From Phoenix dactylifera (lineage: Eukaryota > Streptophyta > Magnoliopsida > Arecales > Arecaceae): 64,000 nucleotides of DNA. Under the pieces are notes generated by a model. It had not been told where the DNA came from. It did no database searches and saw nothing but the letters and a program-made list of their open reading frames with translations. The DNA is taken from NCBI RefSeq assembly GCF_009389715.1, contig NC_052401.1, positions 980,843 to 1,044,842 on the forward strand, given 5' to 3'. The translations under genes and the position numbers were made by a program. Of the stretch, positions 1 to 10,347 are shown in pieces (position 1 is the first letter of the stretch; the number at the start of each line of letters is the position of its first letter).

Positions 1-960
1 TATGGCAAAATCTTGTCAAATTAGCTCCTTTTAATGGTTAAATTCATCTTTCTTTGCACAGAACCATGGCATGCTCAAATTAATACCAATATCTCCCACA
101 TTACAGATCCACACATTCTTAAGTTCAAAATACTGAGAGAGAAGGAAAACGGGAAAAAATAAATAAGAACATAAAATCTCGGATAAATGCAAAGAAAACA
201 AGAATTTGCACATAAAAATTGATGTCCATGACTCGAAACCACATGATAATCACAATATTCTCAAATACCACACAACCAGATAACAATTCTAGAACCAATA
301 CGAACAACGAATTGATTATAATACTGATTGCACGCACAATTTGTACGAATTCATGCAAAAGGTCCCATCTTTAAAAGAAACCCATGTTTTGACTTGGGCC
401 CGAATTTTAGACGTTCTTGCTGCAGTCTCCTGATCACTGCCGTAGATTTCTGTGTACTTTTGATCTGAACTGCCCAATTAGTTCGGGCTTAATGGGACAA
501 GCTTTGTCGTGGAATTTGCGGTGAACGCAGTACAATCCAACCCAATTAATAGTTTGGGTCTGACTGGGCCAGCATTTACACAAGTGGTGTTGAATTATGG
601 GCTGAAAAATTCGACCCAAATCATGTGCCTTTTGTGTTCTCATGAGTTTGGATCCACTCTAGTTCAGCATTGAACTGGACATGCATACGTATTTCACGAT
701 AACAATGATTGGAAAGACCTTCTGAGGTACATGGGATAGCAGTGCAATATACATGTGGCCATGATTGACAAACTAGGGACTTCTTCAGATCACCCATGAA
801 TTGGAGAGACTCATTACTCATTATCAGCAAATGATCTTCCCACCCTTCCAGGGAGCTGATAGAGAAGAATGTTTTTCCACTTGATATTTCTAATTTTGTT
901 ATGCATATCAAACCTTTAACTCCTCCAAAATGACAAAACATCAAATGTGGTCGTCAACAT
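1..960. other. AT-rich intergenic DNA, no gene seen
   Basis: Both strands hold only short open frames of 60-110 codons without recognisable domains or plausible splice structure. No tRNA-like fold, long repeat or promoter-gene combination was recognised. It is probably old intergenic or transposon-derived sequence. Confidence 0.5.
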
Positions 961-964
961 GAGG

Positions 965-1240
965 ATCCGTACAGGCATGTATTTAATCTCACATAAGCTA
1001 TGTGCTAGGTAAAATTTAGATACTTGTACAAAATCAAAGAACCAAAATAATACTTTTCGACTAGTCTTTTCGGATAAGATCATAAGTTGTTACAAATGGT
1101 ATTAGAGCTAATTCAGCTTATGACCCATATGGACTAGGGGATACTATAGCACGGACCAATATGGGTTGACTATAAGATGATTGTGGTGTTTGTGATTTAA
1201 TTGGTAGTACTTATAATAGGATTTCAATAAATTTGGTCCC
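965..1240 (+). mobile_element. Degenerate TRIM/LTR-retroelement relic
   Basis: This stretch holds an LTR-like piece (words such as TCAAAGAACCAAAATAATA) followed by TTGTTACAAATGGTATTAGAGC. That contains a one-mismatch version of the TGGTATCAGAGC primer-binding site for initiator tRNA-Met. It aligns by eye with the fuller element at 39421-39815, including the following GGACTAGGGGATACTATAGCA-like stretch. Only one LTR and part of the internal region remain. The family assignment is inferred from the PBS and small size. Confidence 0.6.
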
Positions 1241-2678
1241 ATAGCTTGATAAGGATGCCAGGGTTTATTGCATGCTAGAAGGTTGCTCATGCTGCTTGAA
1301 TGAATAAATGTACAACATGCCTACACTCCTTGCTTATTGCATGTGGCTCAAAATAGGAATCTTGCAATTTTATAGTGTTTCAATTCCTTAATAAGCTACA
1401 AAACCATTGTATGTGTCCTTGTTCAAAATTTACACCCAAGCCTTGCATGTTGAATGATGCCAAAACTAAGATCCAAGTTAATAAAAAGCCATTTGGATTT
1501 CTTTCATACAAAGGGGTCCTCTTGACCTTTTAATCGCACGGCATATTACTAATAGATTATGCACTTTCCTAACTAGCTTCTGAATAATTTGTTTCCCAAA
1601 TTATGTAAGGATCATTGCAAAAGAATTAACTTAATAAAACTTGCATAGCTCACAATTTGTAATTTTATTACAATGTTTCTATTCCTATGACCTATACCTC
1701 TGCACCACCTCAAAGCCTCTCCTTTTTTTTCAATCTAACAATCTAAGACATGAGAGCGGTTCCTAGTGCAGCAATAAAGTTGCTCCATTATAAATTTGAA
1801 AAATAGAAACAGAACCGGCGATGTTTGAACTAAATGATCACGAGAGATTATTTATCGACACCATGTGAGCCTAAAGTCTAAGCTCAATCTCATGTGACAT
1901 TATAACATAAGCCAACAAACAAGTTAAGCAAGCTATCCTCGTCCCACTTCTATTTTATTTTGTCACGGTATGCAACTTTCAGTCCATTACTCTCGAGAGT
2001 CGAAGGACATTGTGACCTATCCTCAGTCAAAATAACAATAGAATAAGGCTAAATGTAACTCTCAGTCCATTACTCTCGAGAGTCGAAAGATACTGTGACC
2101 TATCACTGTACAAAGGACCAAGCCATCCTTTTTAGTATAAGAATATCCAATCTTATATATGTGGCTTGTATATATATATATATATGGATGACACTTGGAT
2201 GTCCATAGGGCCCATCTAATCCTCTTATTTCTCAACTCACGAGATGCTGGATTCTCAGGTTTCCATCACCAAAGGGGACAAGACCTGTCCTCGTCCATTG
2301 GTCCCCCGTAACAAGAGCATTTTGGTAACCCATCTCCCCACGCGGGATAGAAGCGTTATTCTACATTAATCATTGTTTGACTTCATCTCGTCCTTGCGAC
2401 AATCCTGGTCCCTCTGTCGTCCTCGGTCTGGTGGAGATCCGGACACGCCACACTTACGTCCTCTTTTGTCTTTATACAACCCATCCATTCAACTTCGTCA
2501 CCATGCACACTGCAGGCATCACAAGGACGCCATCTAACTATCTTTTTATTATTTTATTTACAGAGATGAAAACATCTTGGAGGCTCAAAAAAATATTAGA
2601 AAAAAAGTTATGTAGCCCTGCAAGTATTTATTTATTTTTAAATAGATGCACCATACATAGCATATACGAATATATTCA
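1241..2678. other. Intergenic DNA with a short direct repeat
   Basis: No gene was recognised. A segment of about 60 bp containing TCAGTCCATTACTCTCGAGAG and followed by GTGACCTATC occurs at about 1979-2025 and again at about 2060-2105. The core CTCTCGAGAG is itself a 10-bp palindrome. A short (TA)n run lies near 2168-2185. An open frame of 129 codons at 2377-2766 has no domain signature. Confidence 0.45.
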
Positions 2679-3145
2679 GAGCTCGTTTGGTTCGCGAAAA
2701 AAAAAGGAAGAAAGTGTGGTTAACGGAAAAGTAATAGAATGCCTCTTGTTTGGTTGGAGTTTTTAAAGAAGAGAGATGAAAAAGTTGCATTTTTATGGGA
2801 ATAGGATTCTCATAGTTCATGGAAAAGTTTTTTCCATAAGAAACATGAGAAAGTTACTTTCCCATGAGCCGGAAATCATTCTATTTTTATTTTTTTCCAA
2901 AAAAATCCTTCAGCATTAAAGAGGCATTAAAGATCCAATTTTTATTAAGGGTATAATAGGAATTATATATAACTTTTTCAGAAAAGTGGATGGTCAACCA
3001 AATATAAGCACTTTAAAAATCTGTCACTTTTTCATGGTCAACCAAACATGCCAAAAGTACTTTTCCAGACATCCTTTTTCTAGGAATCTGCTTCCCAAAA
3101 ATCATATTTTTAGGAGGAAAAATGCTTCCCGCAACCAAACGAGCC
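2679..3145. mobile_element. MITE-like element with GCTCGTTTGGTT ends
   Basis: The left end reads GAGCTCGTTTGGTTCGCG. The right end, read inverted, is GGCTCGTTTGGTTGCGGG, giving a clear terminal inverted repeat. The tetranucleotide TTCA flanks both ends, a possible short target duplication. The roughly 467-bp interior has no coding capacity and repeats internal words such as GGTCAACCAAA. The GTTTGGTT end is common in Tourist/Harbinger-type plant MITEs, but the superfamily call is an inference. Confidence 0.6.
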
Positions 3146-3939
3146 TTCAAAGAAATCAAAAGATAAAAAGTTTTGGAATGCACTGGATAGTCCCCTCTTT
3201 CCTAGCTACAGAGTCTTCCAGAGTAGTTAACCATATAGAAAACTATCCAATCTGCTGTCCTGTTGGCCTCTCGCCATCTTTCGAATATCCCTAAGGAGAA
3301 AATGGTAATCACCCACCCCTACACGCAAGTTAATACTGGCTTTGTGAAATAGGAAGCATTAGAATATAGGATCATGCATGAGTTTTTTTTTTCTTTTTGT
3401 AGCCCCCACATGTATTTTGTACTCCTACAAGGGTCACCAAGCATATGAAAAGATTATACTAGTCGATTTAGCAATGTTATTACATGTGCGACAACAATGA
3501 GATTATGCATACATGTCACATGAGTGCTTCATAAACAAGGCATGGACATTCCCCAGCCTTTTGATGATGAATTAATAACTAGATAATTTATTAGTGTCTG
3601 CTCGTCGAGAAATACTCTAGTTAAATATTTGGTCGGTGAACAACGACGAGATCATCAAGAAAATGGTAGATGTAGACTTGCAAGTTGCAATCACCTTTTT
3701 TGCACCCAAAGTTGGACCACAAGATGGAAAATGCTTCAGTTCACTAGTCAATTTGGTGTACATGAGAAATATTTTCAAAGCAATTGCATGGGGACATAAG
3801 AGCCCGACAAACATGTTATAATGCATGCAGTCTTGCATTGGCTATGTGACTCCAATACAAGTTACTACATGGGTCCCATCAATATAAAAAATCATAAATT
3901 CGCTTTTAGAACGTCTTTTTTTATCGTTACACACTACAT
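3146..3939. other. Intergenic DNA, no gene seen
   Basis: Short overlapping open frames (about 60-73 codons) occur on both strands near 3617-3838 but show no domain and no codon pattern I can support. No RNA gene was seen. Confidence 0.4.
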
Positions 3940-4600
3940 GGTCAAGTGATATGTACTAAGTAAATTAATTATCTAGTAAGTTAATATATGTCTTTAGGTA
4001 AATCGATGCAGAGTTTTCAAAATATAGTATTCACCAATACACAGTATATAATCAGATGATGCATACTTAGCAAACTAGACAAAGCTAACCAACTGTATAT
4101 TGTATACTGATACTGATGAATACTATTTTAGAAACTATATATCGATTCACTTAGATATATGTATTAGCTTACTAGATGACTAATTTGCTCGATGTGTGTA
4201 TCACCTAGCTATGTAGTGTGTGTTGATAAAAATATATTTTGAAAATTGTGTATCGATTTATCTAGATGTGCATATTAGATCACCACTAGATATGTATCAA
4301 AAAGGCTTGCAATATATATTAGGAAGACGATGAATATGTATCATCTAATTATGTAGTACATACCAATGTTCCGAAACCTATATATGAATTTGTTTGAAGA
4401 TATGTATTGGGTTACTAGATGACTAATATGTCAAGTATGTATTACCTAATCGTGTCCTGTGTATTGTTAAACACTATATTTTGGAAACTATATGTCGATT
4501 TATATAGAAATGTGTGTTAACTTGATAGATGATCAATTTGCTTGGTGTATATTATTTAGCTATATAATTTATAGCAGTAAAAAATATATTTTAAAAAGAA
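3940..4600. repeat. Degenerate tandem array, unit about 120-130 bp
   Basis: A phrase of the type GAAACTATATATCGATT..., TTACTAGATGACTAATTTG..., GTGTATCACCTAGCTATGTAGTGTGT recurs along this stretch, for example near 4130-4230, 4245-4360, 4370-4470 and 4485-4590. Copies diverge by substitutions and small indels. There is no coding capacity. The unit length is estimated by eye. Confidence 0.65.
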
Positions 4601-4966
4601 TGCCATATTTTTTTAAAAAAATCACTAGAGTGACCACTCTGTTTGTCAGGGAAGCTTTTGATTTTCAGTTTTTTGTAAATGTGTAAATAGGAAAGCCAGC
4701 CCATATGATGTTTGTTCTATGAGATGTATTACCTTTTCTAAATGGTCCATAATGACGGCGCACACAGTTTGAGTTAGTTACTAGCAGACAATCCAAGAGG
4801 GTTTTAGGGACTATTTATGACTTTGGACTTCCTTGTATCCAAGATAGGCAATGTTGCACTCAATTCCAATTCCCAAACAGAGGCTTTAAAGCCATGGAAC
4901 TCTAAAGTCTAAACACTTTTAATGAAGGAAAAAAACATAGACCAGCCAGGCTCCCAGTCATATGTG
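4601..4966. other. Short spacer between two tandem arrays
   Basis: AT-rich spacer with no gene or RNA recognised. It separates the array of about 120-bp units from the array of about 310-bp units. Confidence 0.35.
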
Positions 4967-5881
4967 GTCAAAGAATTTCGAAAAATGGAAAGGTTTATTT
5001 CGCAAGAATTACGGTGTTTTATTTTGGCGTTTCCGTTCAGGACGGCAGGATCCAGGTTTACGACGGCTCTGTCGCATTTCGTAACGCCCCTAAAAGAGAT
5101 CAGATCGGGGAAACCGTTTCCCAGATGGCTTTAAGTTAATGCGATAACCAATTTTTTTAAAAAAGAATATAAATAAGAATTTATTGACGAAAATGCCCCT
5201 GGATTTCAAGAGTTTGGGCACTGTCAGACCCTCTTCTTTTCGGACTCTTTCCGATCTAAACTATCATACCGTCATATAGAGTCAAAGAATTTCGAAAAAT
5301 GAGAAGGTTTATTTCGCAAGAAATTACGATGTTTTATTTCGGCGTTTCCGTTAAGGACGGCAGGATCCAGGTTTACGGCGGCTCTGTCGCGTTTCGTAAC
5401 GCCCCCAAAAGAGATCAGATCGGAGAAACCGTTTCCTAGATAGCTTTAAGTTAATGCGATAGCCATTTTTTTTAAAAACGAATGTAAATAAGAATTTATT
5501 AACGAAAATGCCCCTGGATTTTAAGAGTTTGGGCACCTTTTCGGATTCTTTCCGATCTAAAATATCATACCGTCACATAGAGTTAAAGAATTTCAAAAAA
5601 CGAAAAAATTTATTTCGCAAGAAATTACGGTATTTTATTTCGACGTTTCCATTAAGGACGACATGATTCAGGTTTACGGCAGCTCTGTCGCGTTTCGTAA
5701 TGCCCCAAAAGAGATTAGATCCAAAAAAACCGTTTCCCAGATAGCTTGAAGTTAATACGATAACCAATTTTTTTAAAAAAAGAATACAAATAAGAATTAT
5801 TGACTAAAATGCCTCTGGATTTCATGAGTTTGGGCACCGTCAATCCCTCTTCTTTTCTAACTCTTTCTGATCTAAACTATC
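4967..5881. repeat. Three tandem copies of a 300-314 bp unit
   Basis: Units begin with GTCAAAGAATTTCGAAAAATG (third copy slightly altered) at 4967, 5281 and 5582, giving periods of 314 and 301 bp. Each contains TTTCGTAACGCCCC, AAAAGAGATCAGATC and AAAATGCCCCTGGATTT. Each ends in a pyrimidine-rich TCTTTTCGGACTCTTTCCGATCTAAA stretch, part of which is lost from copy 2. Copies 1 and 2 are most alike. There is no open reading frame of interest. It may be a small satellite or a fragment of an LTR. Confidence 0.85.
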
Positions 5882-6721
5882 GGCTGACCTGTCCCAATTT
5901 GGACCCCACCAAACGTCGATCTTCCATCCATCTGGGACCGTATACTCGGTACTAATACTAAATCAGACGACCCACGTTGCTGCACACTTAGACACCTTAC
6001 GCCCGGACAAAATTGGTGTGAATCACACAACTTTAGAGAACAGCCATGGCATAAAGCTGGAGGGGTGGTTACAAAACATATTCAAAGAAGACAATTCAGT
6101 CTGTAATTATATTCGTCTTCTGATACACATCATCCAGGAATATTCCTAAGTAGTTGGTGGCTATTCTCCAGCGATTTTCATCCCGAATTCTTTCTATCGT
6201 TATAACTGAATCTCGGCTGCGATTGGACAGCACAAGGTCCAACTCCCGTATGGTGGACTCCCACCGAGACCCACTTCCCTCAGTTGAAAAAAAGACTCTT
6301 CTAATCTTGCTCTCATTCGCTGCCCCCATTCCTTCCCAAAGAGATTATAAACCGGAATAAAATCGAATTCACCGAAAGTGCATTTCACCGGGTTTTGAAC
6401 ATCGGGGGAAAAGATCGGAGCAGCGTGTATTTGAATTAATAATTATAGTGAGATGCAGATAAATTCCCGCCGGCTAACGAAAAGGTAAGGAGATCCCAAC
6501 ATCCCGACAACCTCGGGCTCACCGGGGGCAGTTTCGTCCATCGGAAATGTTATTCTTTGTAACTTCATCAAAAGATAAGGGTAAAGAAATCCAGGTGAAC
6601 TCCAGGAGAACTGGCAATAGCGTGATTCTCGGAAAGTACAAGGGCAATTCCGCTATACACCTGTTTCTGTGCCCATTCGCCGACTCCAAGACGGGACCGT
6701 CTCCCTTCCACTCCTCCACTC
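5882..6721 (+). promoter_or_regulatory. Upstream (promoter) region of the ARF gene
   Basis: About 840 bp between the tandem repeats and the ARF core promoter. Composition shifts from AT-rich to more GC-rich toward the gene. Overlapping open frames on both strands here are short and carry no domain. Regulatory content is inferred only from position. Confidence 0.45.
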
Positions 6722-6729
6722 TATATAAA
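6722..6729 (+). promoter_or_regulatory. TATA box of the ARF gene
   Basis: CTATATAAAC lies about 160 bp upstream of the ARF start codon, so transcription should start near 6755 and leave a 5' UTR of about 125 bases. The UTR carries pyrimidine-rich stretches and plant-type CCCTAAC words. This is inferred from position and consensus. Confidence 0.65.
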
Positions 6730-6881
6730 CTCTTCCGAGCCAAAACTAAAAACTCAAGAAAGCCAGCGAGCAAGCGCGCGAAAGAGAAGAGGGCGATCGA
6801 AACCCTAACCCTCGATTTCTTCTTGTCAAGATCCTCGACCTCTTCTTGTTGAGAAGTCGAGCTCTCGAAACCCTAACTGTA

Positions 6882-9800
6882 ATGGCGATGGAGGCTGCTA
6901 CCGAGTTCCCGGCGGTCGATCCCCAGGTCTGGCACGCCTGCGCCGGCCCCGCAGCCAAGCTCCCCGCCGTGAGATCCGCTGTCTGGTACTTCCCCCAGGG
7001 ACACGCCGAGCAGGCTTCCTCCCTGCCCGACTTCCCCGCCGGGAGCGGCTGGCGCCCCCCGTTCTTCCTCTGCCGCGCGGCTGCCATCGGCTTCCACGCC
7101 GACCCCGAAACCGACGAGGTCTTCGCTCGCATCCTCCTCGACCCCCGCCCCACTCCGCCGCTGTCTCTCTCGCCGGAGCCGCCGTTGTCCTCGGTGGAGG
7201 GGCCGGACGACGGCGGGGCGATGGCCTTCGCGAAGGTTCTGACGCCGAGCGACGCGAACAATGGCGGGGGTTTCTCGGTGCCGAGGTTCTGCGCGGACTC
7301 TATATTTCCGCCGCTGGACATGACGGCGGATCCGCCTGTCCAGAACGTGACGATCCGCGATGTCCATGGGAAGGTGTGGACGTTCCGGCATATCTACCGG
7401 GGGACACCTCGCCGACACCTGCTGACCACCGGGTGGAGCAAGTTCGTGAACGCCAAGAAGCTCATTGCAGGCGACTCGGTGGTCTTCATCAAGAACCGGC
7501 ATGGCCTTCTCTACGCGGGAATCCGGCGAGCTTCGCGGCCCTGTGCCGGTGGACCCCAGGACTACTTCCGCCACGCCCCCCAGGCTGCTCCTTCTCCTCC
7601 TCCTGCGGCGGCGGGGGCGGCGGCGCCGGATGACAGGTCTAAGATGAATATGGGCATCGGAAAGGGATTTTCGACGGATGTCCGGGGGACGATTCCGGCG
7701 GAGGCGGTGGTGGAGGCGGTGCGGTTGGCGGAGATGGGCCACCAATTTGCGGTGGTGCATTACCCGAGGGCCTCGGCGGCGGACTTTGTGGTAGGCGTGG
7801 AGAAGGTGAATGCGGCTTTGAGGGTCCCTTGGGCTGCCGGGATGAGAGTCAGAATGTCAGTACAGACAGAGGGATTCTCCAGGACAACGGTGTTCCGTGG
7901 AACAGTGTCCGGCACCACTGTCCAGGATCAAGCCCGGTGGCCCCTTTCTCCATGGCGGATGCTTCAGGTAATTTATTTCCTCAGTTTCTGTTCTTATCCT
8001 GTAATTTTTTTTCTTCGTCCTACATTTAAGTACCTTGTTTGCTTTTGCAATTAAAAAACTTTTGCCGACTTTTCCATCATGCAGCTTTTTTTTTTTGTAA
8101 AAAAAAAAAGAAAAGGGCAAGAAGTATTTGGATTTTTCTCGCAGATGTTTTTATTTTGGTTTTTTTTGTATCTGTACTTTTTTAGGCGTTGTTTAGGGGT
8201 GACAGCTGTTTGTTGAGTGCTGTTGTCTTGGATTATTGTTAGGATGAGAGCATTGTGAGAATGTATACTTCTTATGTTTTGTTGTACATATGAAGGCGCT
8301 TGGAAATAGAATCTGATTTTATATCATTGCATCTTGAATTTTGTTTTACTTATCAAACGACATATAAAATTGAAATCTGATTATATTGTTCCAAGTGGAT
8401 GCATCTGAAAAGTTAATACTTGAATGTAAATCATATGTAGGTTGTAATCTCTGGATTGAAGGGTCGAGTTCAAATTTCAGATCATAATGCTGCTTTACTG
8501 TCTATTTTTCCCAAAATTTTCTATAACATCATTAATATAATTAACATTTTTGAAGACCTTATGGATGATCCATGTAATATCACATTTTCTATACCAAGAA
8601 CACTTCAACCACCACACGAAACATTCAGGTCAACTGGCCATTATTATGATATCTTTCTATCTCACAAACAGGATTGATGACCAGCAAGTGCTAAAACCAT
8701 CGCACAACATTGTGAAGTTTATTACAAATGATAATAAACTTGAGCATATTAAATTTATTTGTGAATGTGATTCAAACGGAATTTTTGATCACTGATACTG
8801 GGAGTTTGGCCAATGATGTGGAGGTATCTAGACTTACAGATTAAGAGACTAAGAGGAAAAGAAGGATAGAGGAAAACTAAAGAGGCTAACGTGTCAGCTG
8901 CTAGCTGAAATACAAGAGAGTTCATCAAATTGCAAGCTAAGTTGTTATGAGGAGTCTAAAACAGGGGGACATGCTAATAAACCCATCCTTAACGACCTCT
9001 CATTAAGGGTAAAAGCGGAGCTTTATTTGATTGTCAAAGACTCTTATCTAAGGACAAAAGCCTTGCTTTATATGGTTATACAGATGGTATAACTTCAAAA
9101 ATATCTTGTGTCATCTCTAAGCAATACATATATTGTCTATCTAAAACAGACTAAATAGATTAGGAATATCTCATATGGCAGCTCTAACCCTTCCATCTGA
9201 TTTTAAATCAGATTTGAGTCTTAGACTGGTAAGCATAGGGCTTGAAGTTAGCTTAGAATTGAGTGGCTGCACTTCTGAAGTAAACAAGTGTCTGGCAAAT
9301 TTAGCCACTGAGTTCTACTTGAAACCAGACTTGGAGTAAAACTGTCTATAATCCTGCCAAAACTCCTTGAATCAATCTTGATCAGATTTAAACTTTGGTT
9401 AAACATTCATGTTCCCATCAAGTGTTTAATAATTACTGATGAAGCTGCTTGATTTTCTTGAAGTTGTGGCTGTCAAGTAGAGGGCACATAGAGGAGGGTC
9501 GTGTTAGCTGATACAATATAACACGATACAACTGTAATGGTGTTCTTTTTTCATATTCCATATATTACATGCATTCAATCTTAAAAAATTAAGGCATCAA
9601 TAATTGACTTATTATGCTGAAATTCTTCCCATTCAGTATCTCCTTGGAAAGTTCAATTCAGTCAAGTACAAACAAAAACAATAGATACCAATTTGAGTGA
9701 GAATATGAGATGTTTAAGCTCACTTAAATGATCTTTCATTAACTGTTTCTATCGTTTAGGTCACCTGGGATGAGTCAGAGGTTTCACAATACCTTCAAAG

Positions 9801-10347
9801 TGTCAATCCTTGGCAAGTGGAGCTAGATTCTGCCACTTCTCAGATGCAAACCCCAAACTCTGACACAAAGAAACCAAGGCTGTTACAGTTTCCCAGTTTA
9901 TTCATGGATGCAGAGGAGAGAATGTTCTTTCCGATGAGAGGGATGACTAATACAATGATGGCGAATATAGAACCAACACAATTCAGTTACAATATGTTTC
10001 CTGCTGGCATGCAGGGAGCCAGGCATAATTCGGTCGGTGTAACCAAATTGCCCAGTTTTGCACCCTGTATTACTGATAACTTGTACTTTGATAATCAGTG
10101 TGGCAATGACATGCAACAGAAAACAGCTGAGGTCTCTAAAGAATTGAATGCTGCGAGTACGCCACAATCGGAGAGCTCATCGCCTCTCAGCCAAGGTAGC
10201 ATCCATTTCCAGGGCATGGAGCTTCCTGCTACTGCAGTTTGCAACCCAAACAAGGAAAATATTAGGCCTCCTTTTCAATTGTTTGGTCAGATCATCCACG
10301 TAGACCAGTCCCCTGATGCTGATGATGATAAAGGACAACAATGGTGA
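6882..10347 (+). CDS. ARF17-like: Auxin response factor, class C (ARF10/16/17 type), no PB1 domain
   Basis: Two coding exons, 6882-7967 and 9760-10347, are joined in phase 0 across a GT-AG intron of 1792 bp and encode 557 residues. The start is the ATG in TAATGGCGATGG; an upstream in-frame TTG is not credible. The N-terminal dimerisation region includes VWHACAGP. The B3 DNA-binding domain spans about residues 116-215 and keeps RHIYRGTPRRHLLTTGWS. The ARF domain (about 262-365) runs across the splice as LQ/VTWDESE. Exon 2 contains AGMQGARH, the peptide encoded over the miR160 site. The protein ends at KGQQW with no KVFM...-type PB1 domain, as in Arabidopsis ARF17 (585 residues). ARFs bind TGTC-type auxin response elements, and class C members mostly repress. 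A donor-like site (ATG/GTGAGC) at 10344 could splice to an exon at 14058, changing only the last residue or two. Confidence 0.93.
10005..10025 (+). promoter_or_regulatory. miR160 target site in ARF exon 2
   Basis: The 21 bases begin TGGCATGCAGGGAGC and end CAGGCA. They match the complement of plant miR160 at all positions except one G:U wobble at the miRNA A/U position near its 3' half (GCATG where the most common site has GCATA). This predicts cleavage of the mRNA near 10015-10016. miR160 regulation is known for ARF10, ARF16 and ARF17. No miR160 precursor was seen in this window. Confidence 0.93.

Noticed and set aside
6746-7760. Minus-strand frames of 191 and 295 codons across the ARF first exon
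   Set aside because: They are antisense shadows of GC-rich ARF exon 1; the plus strand shows the B3 and ARF domains.
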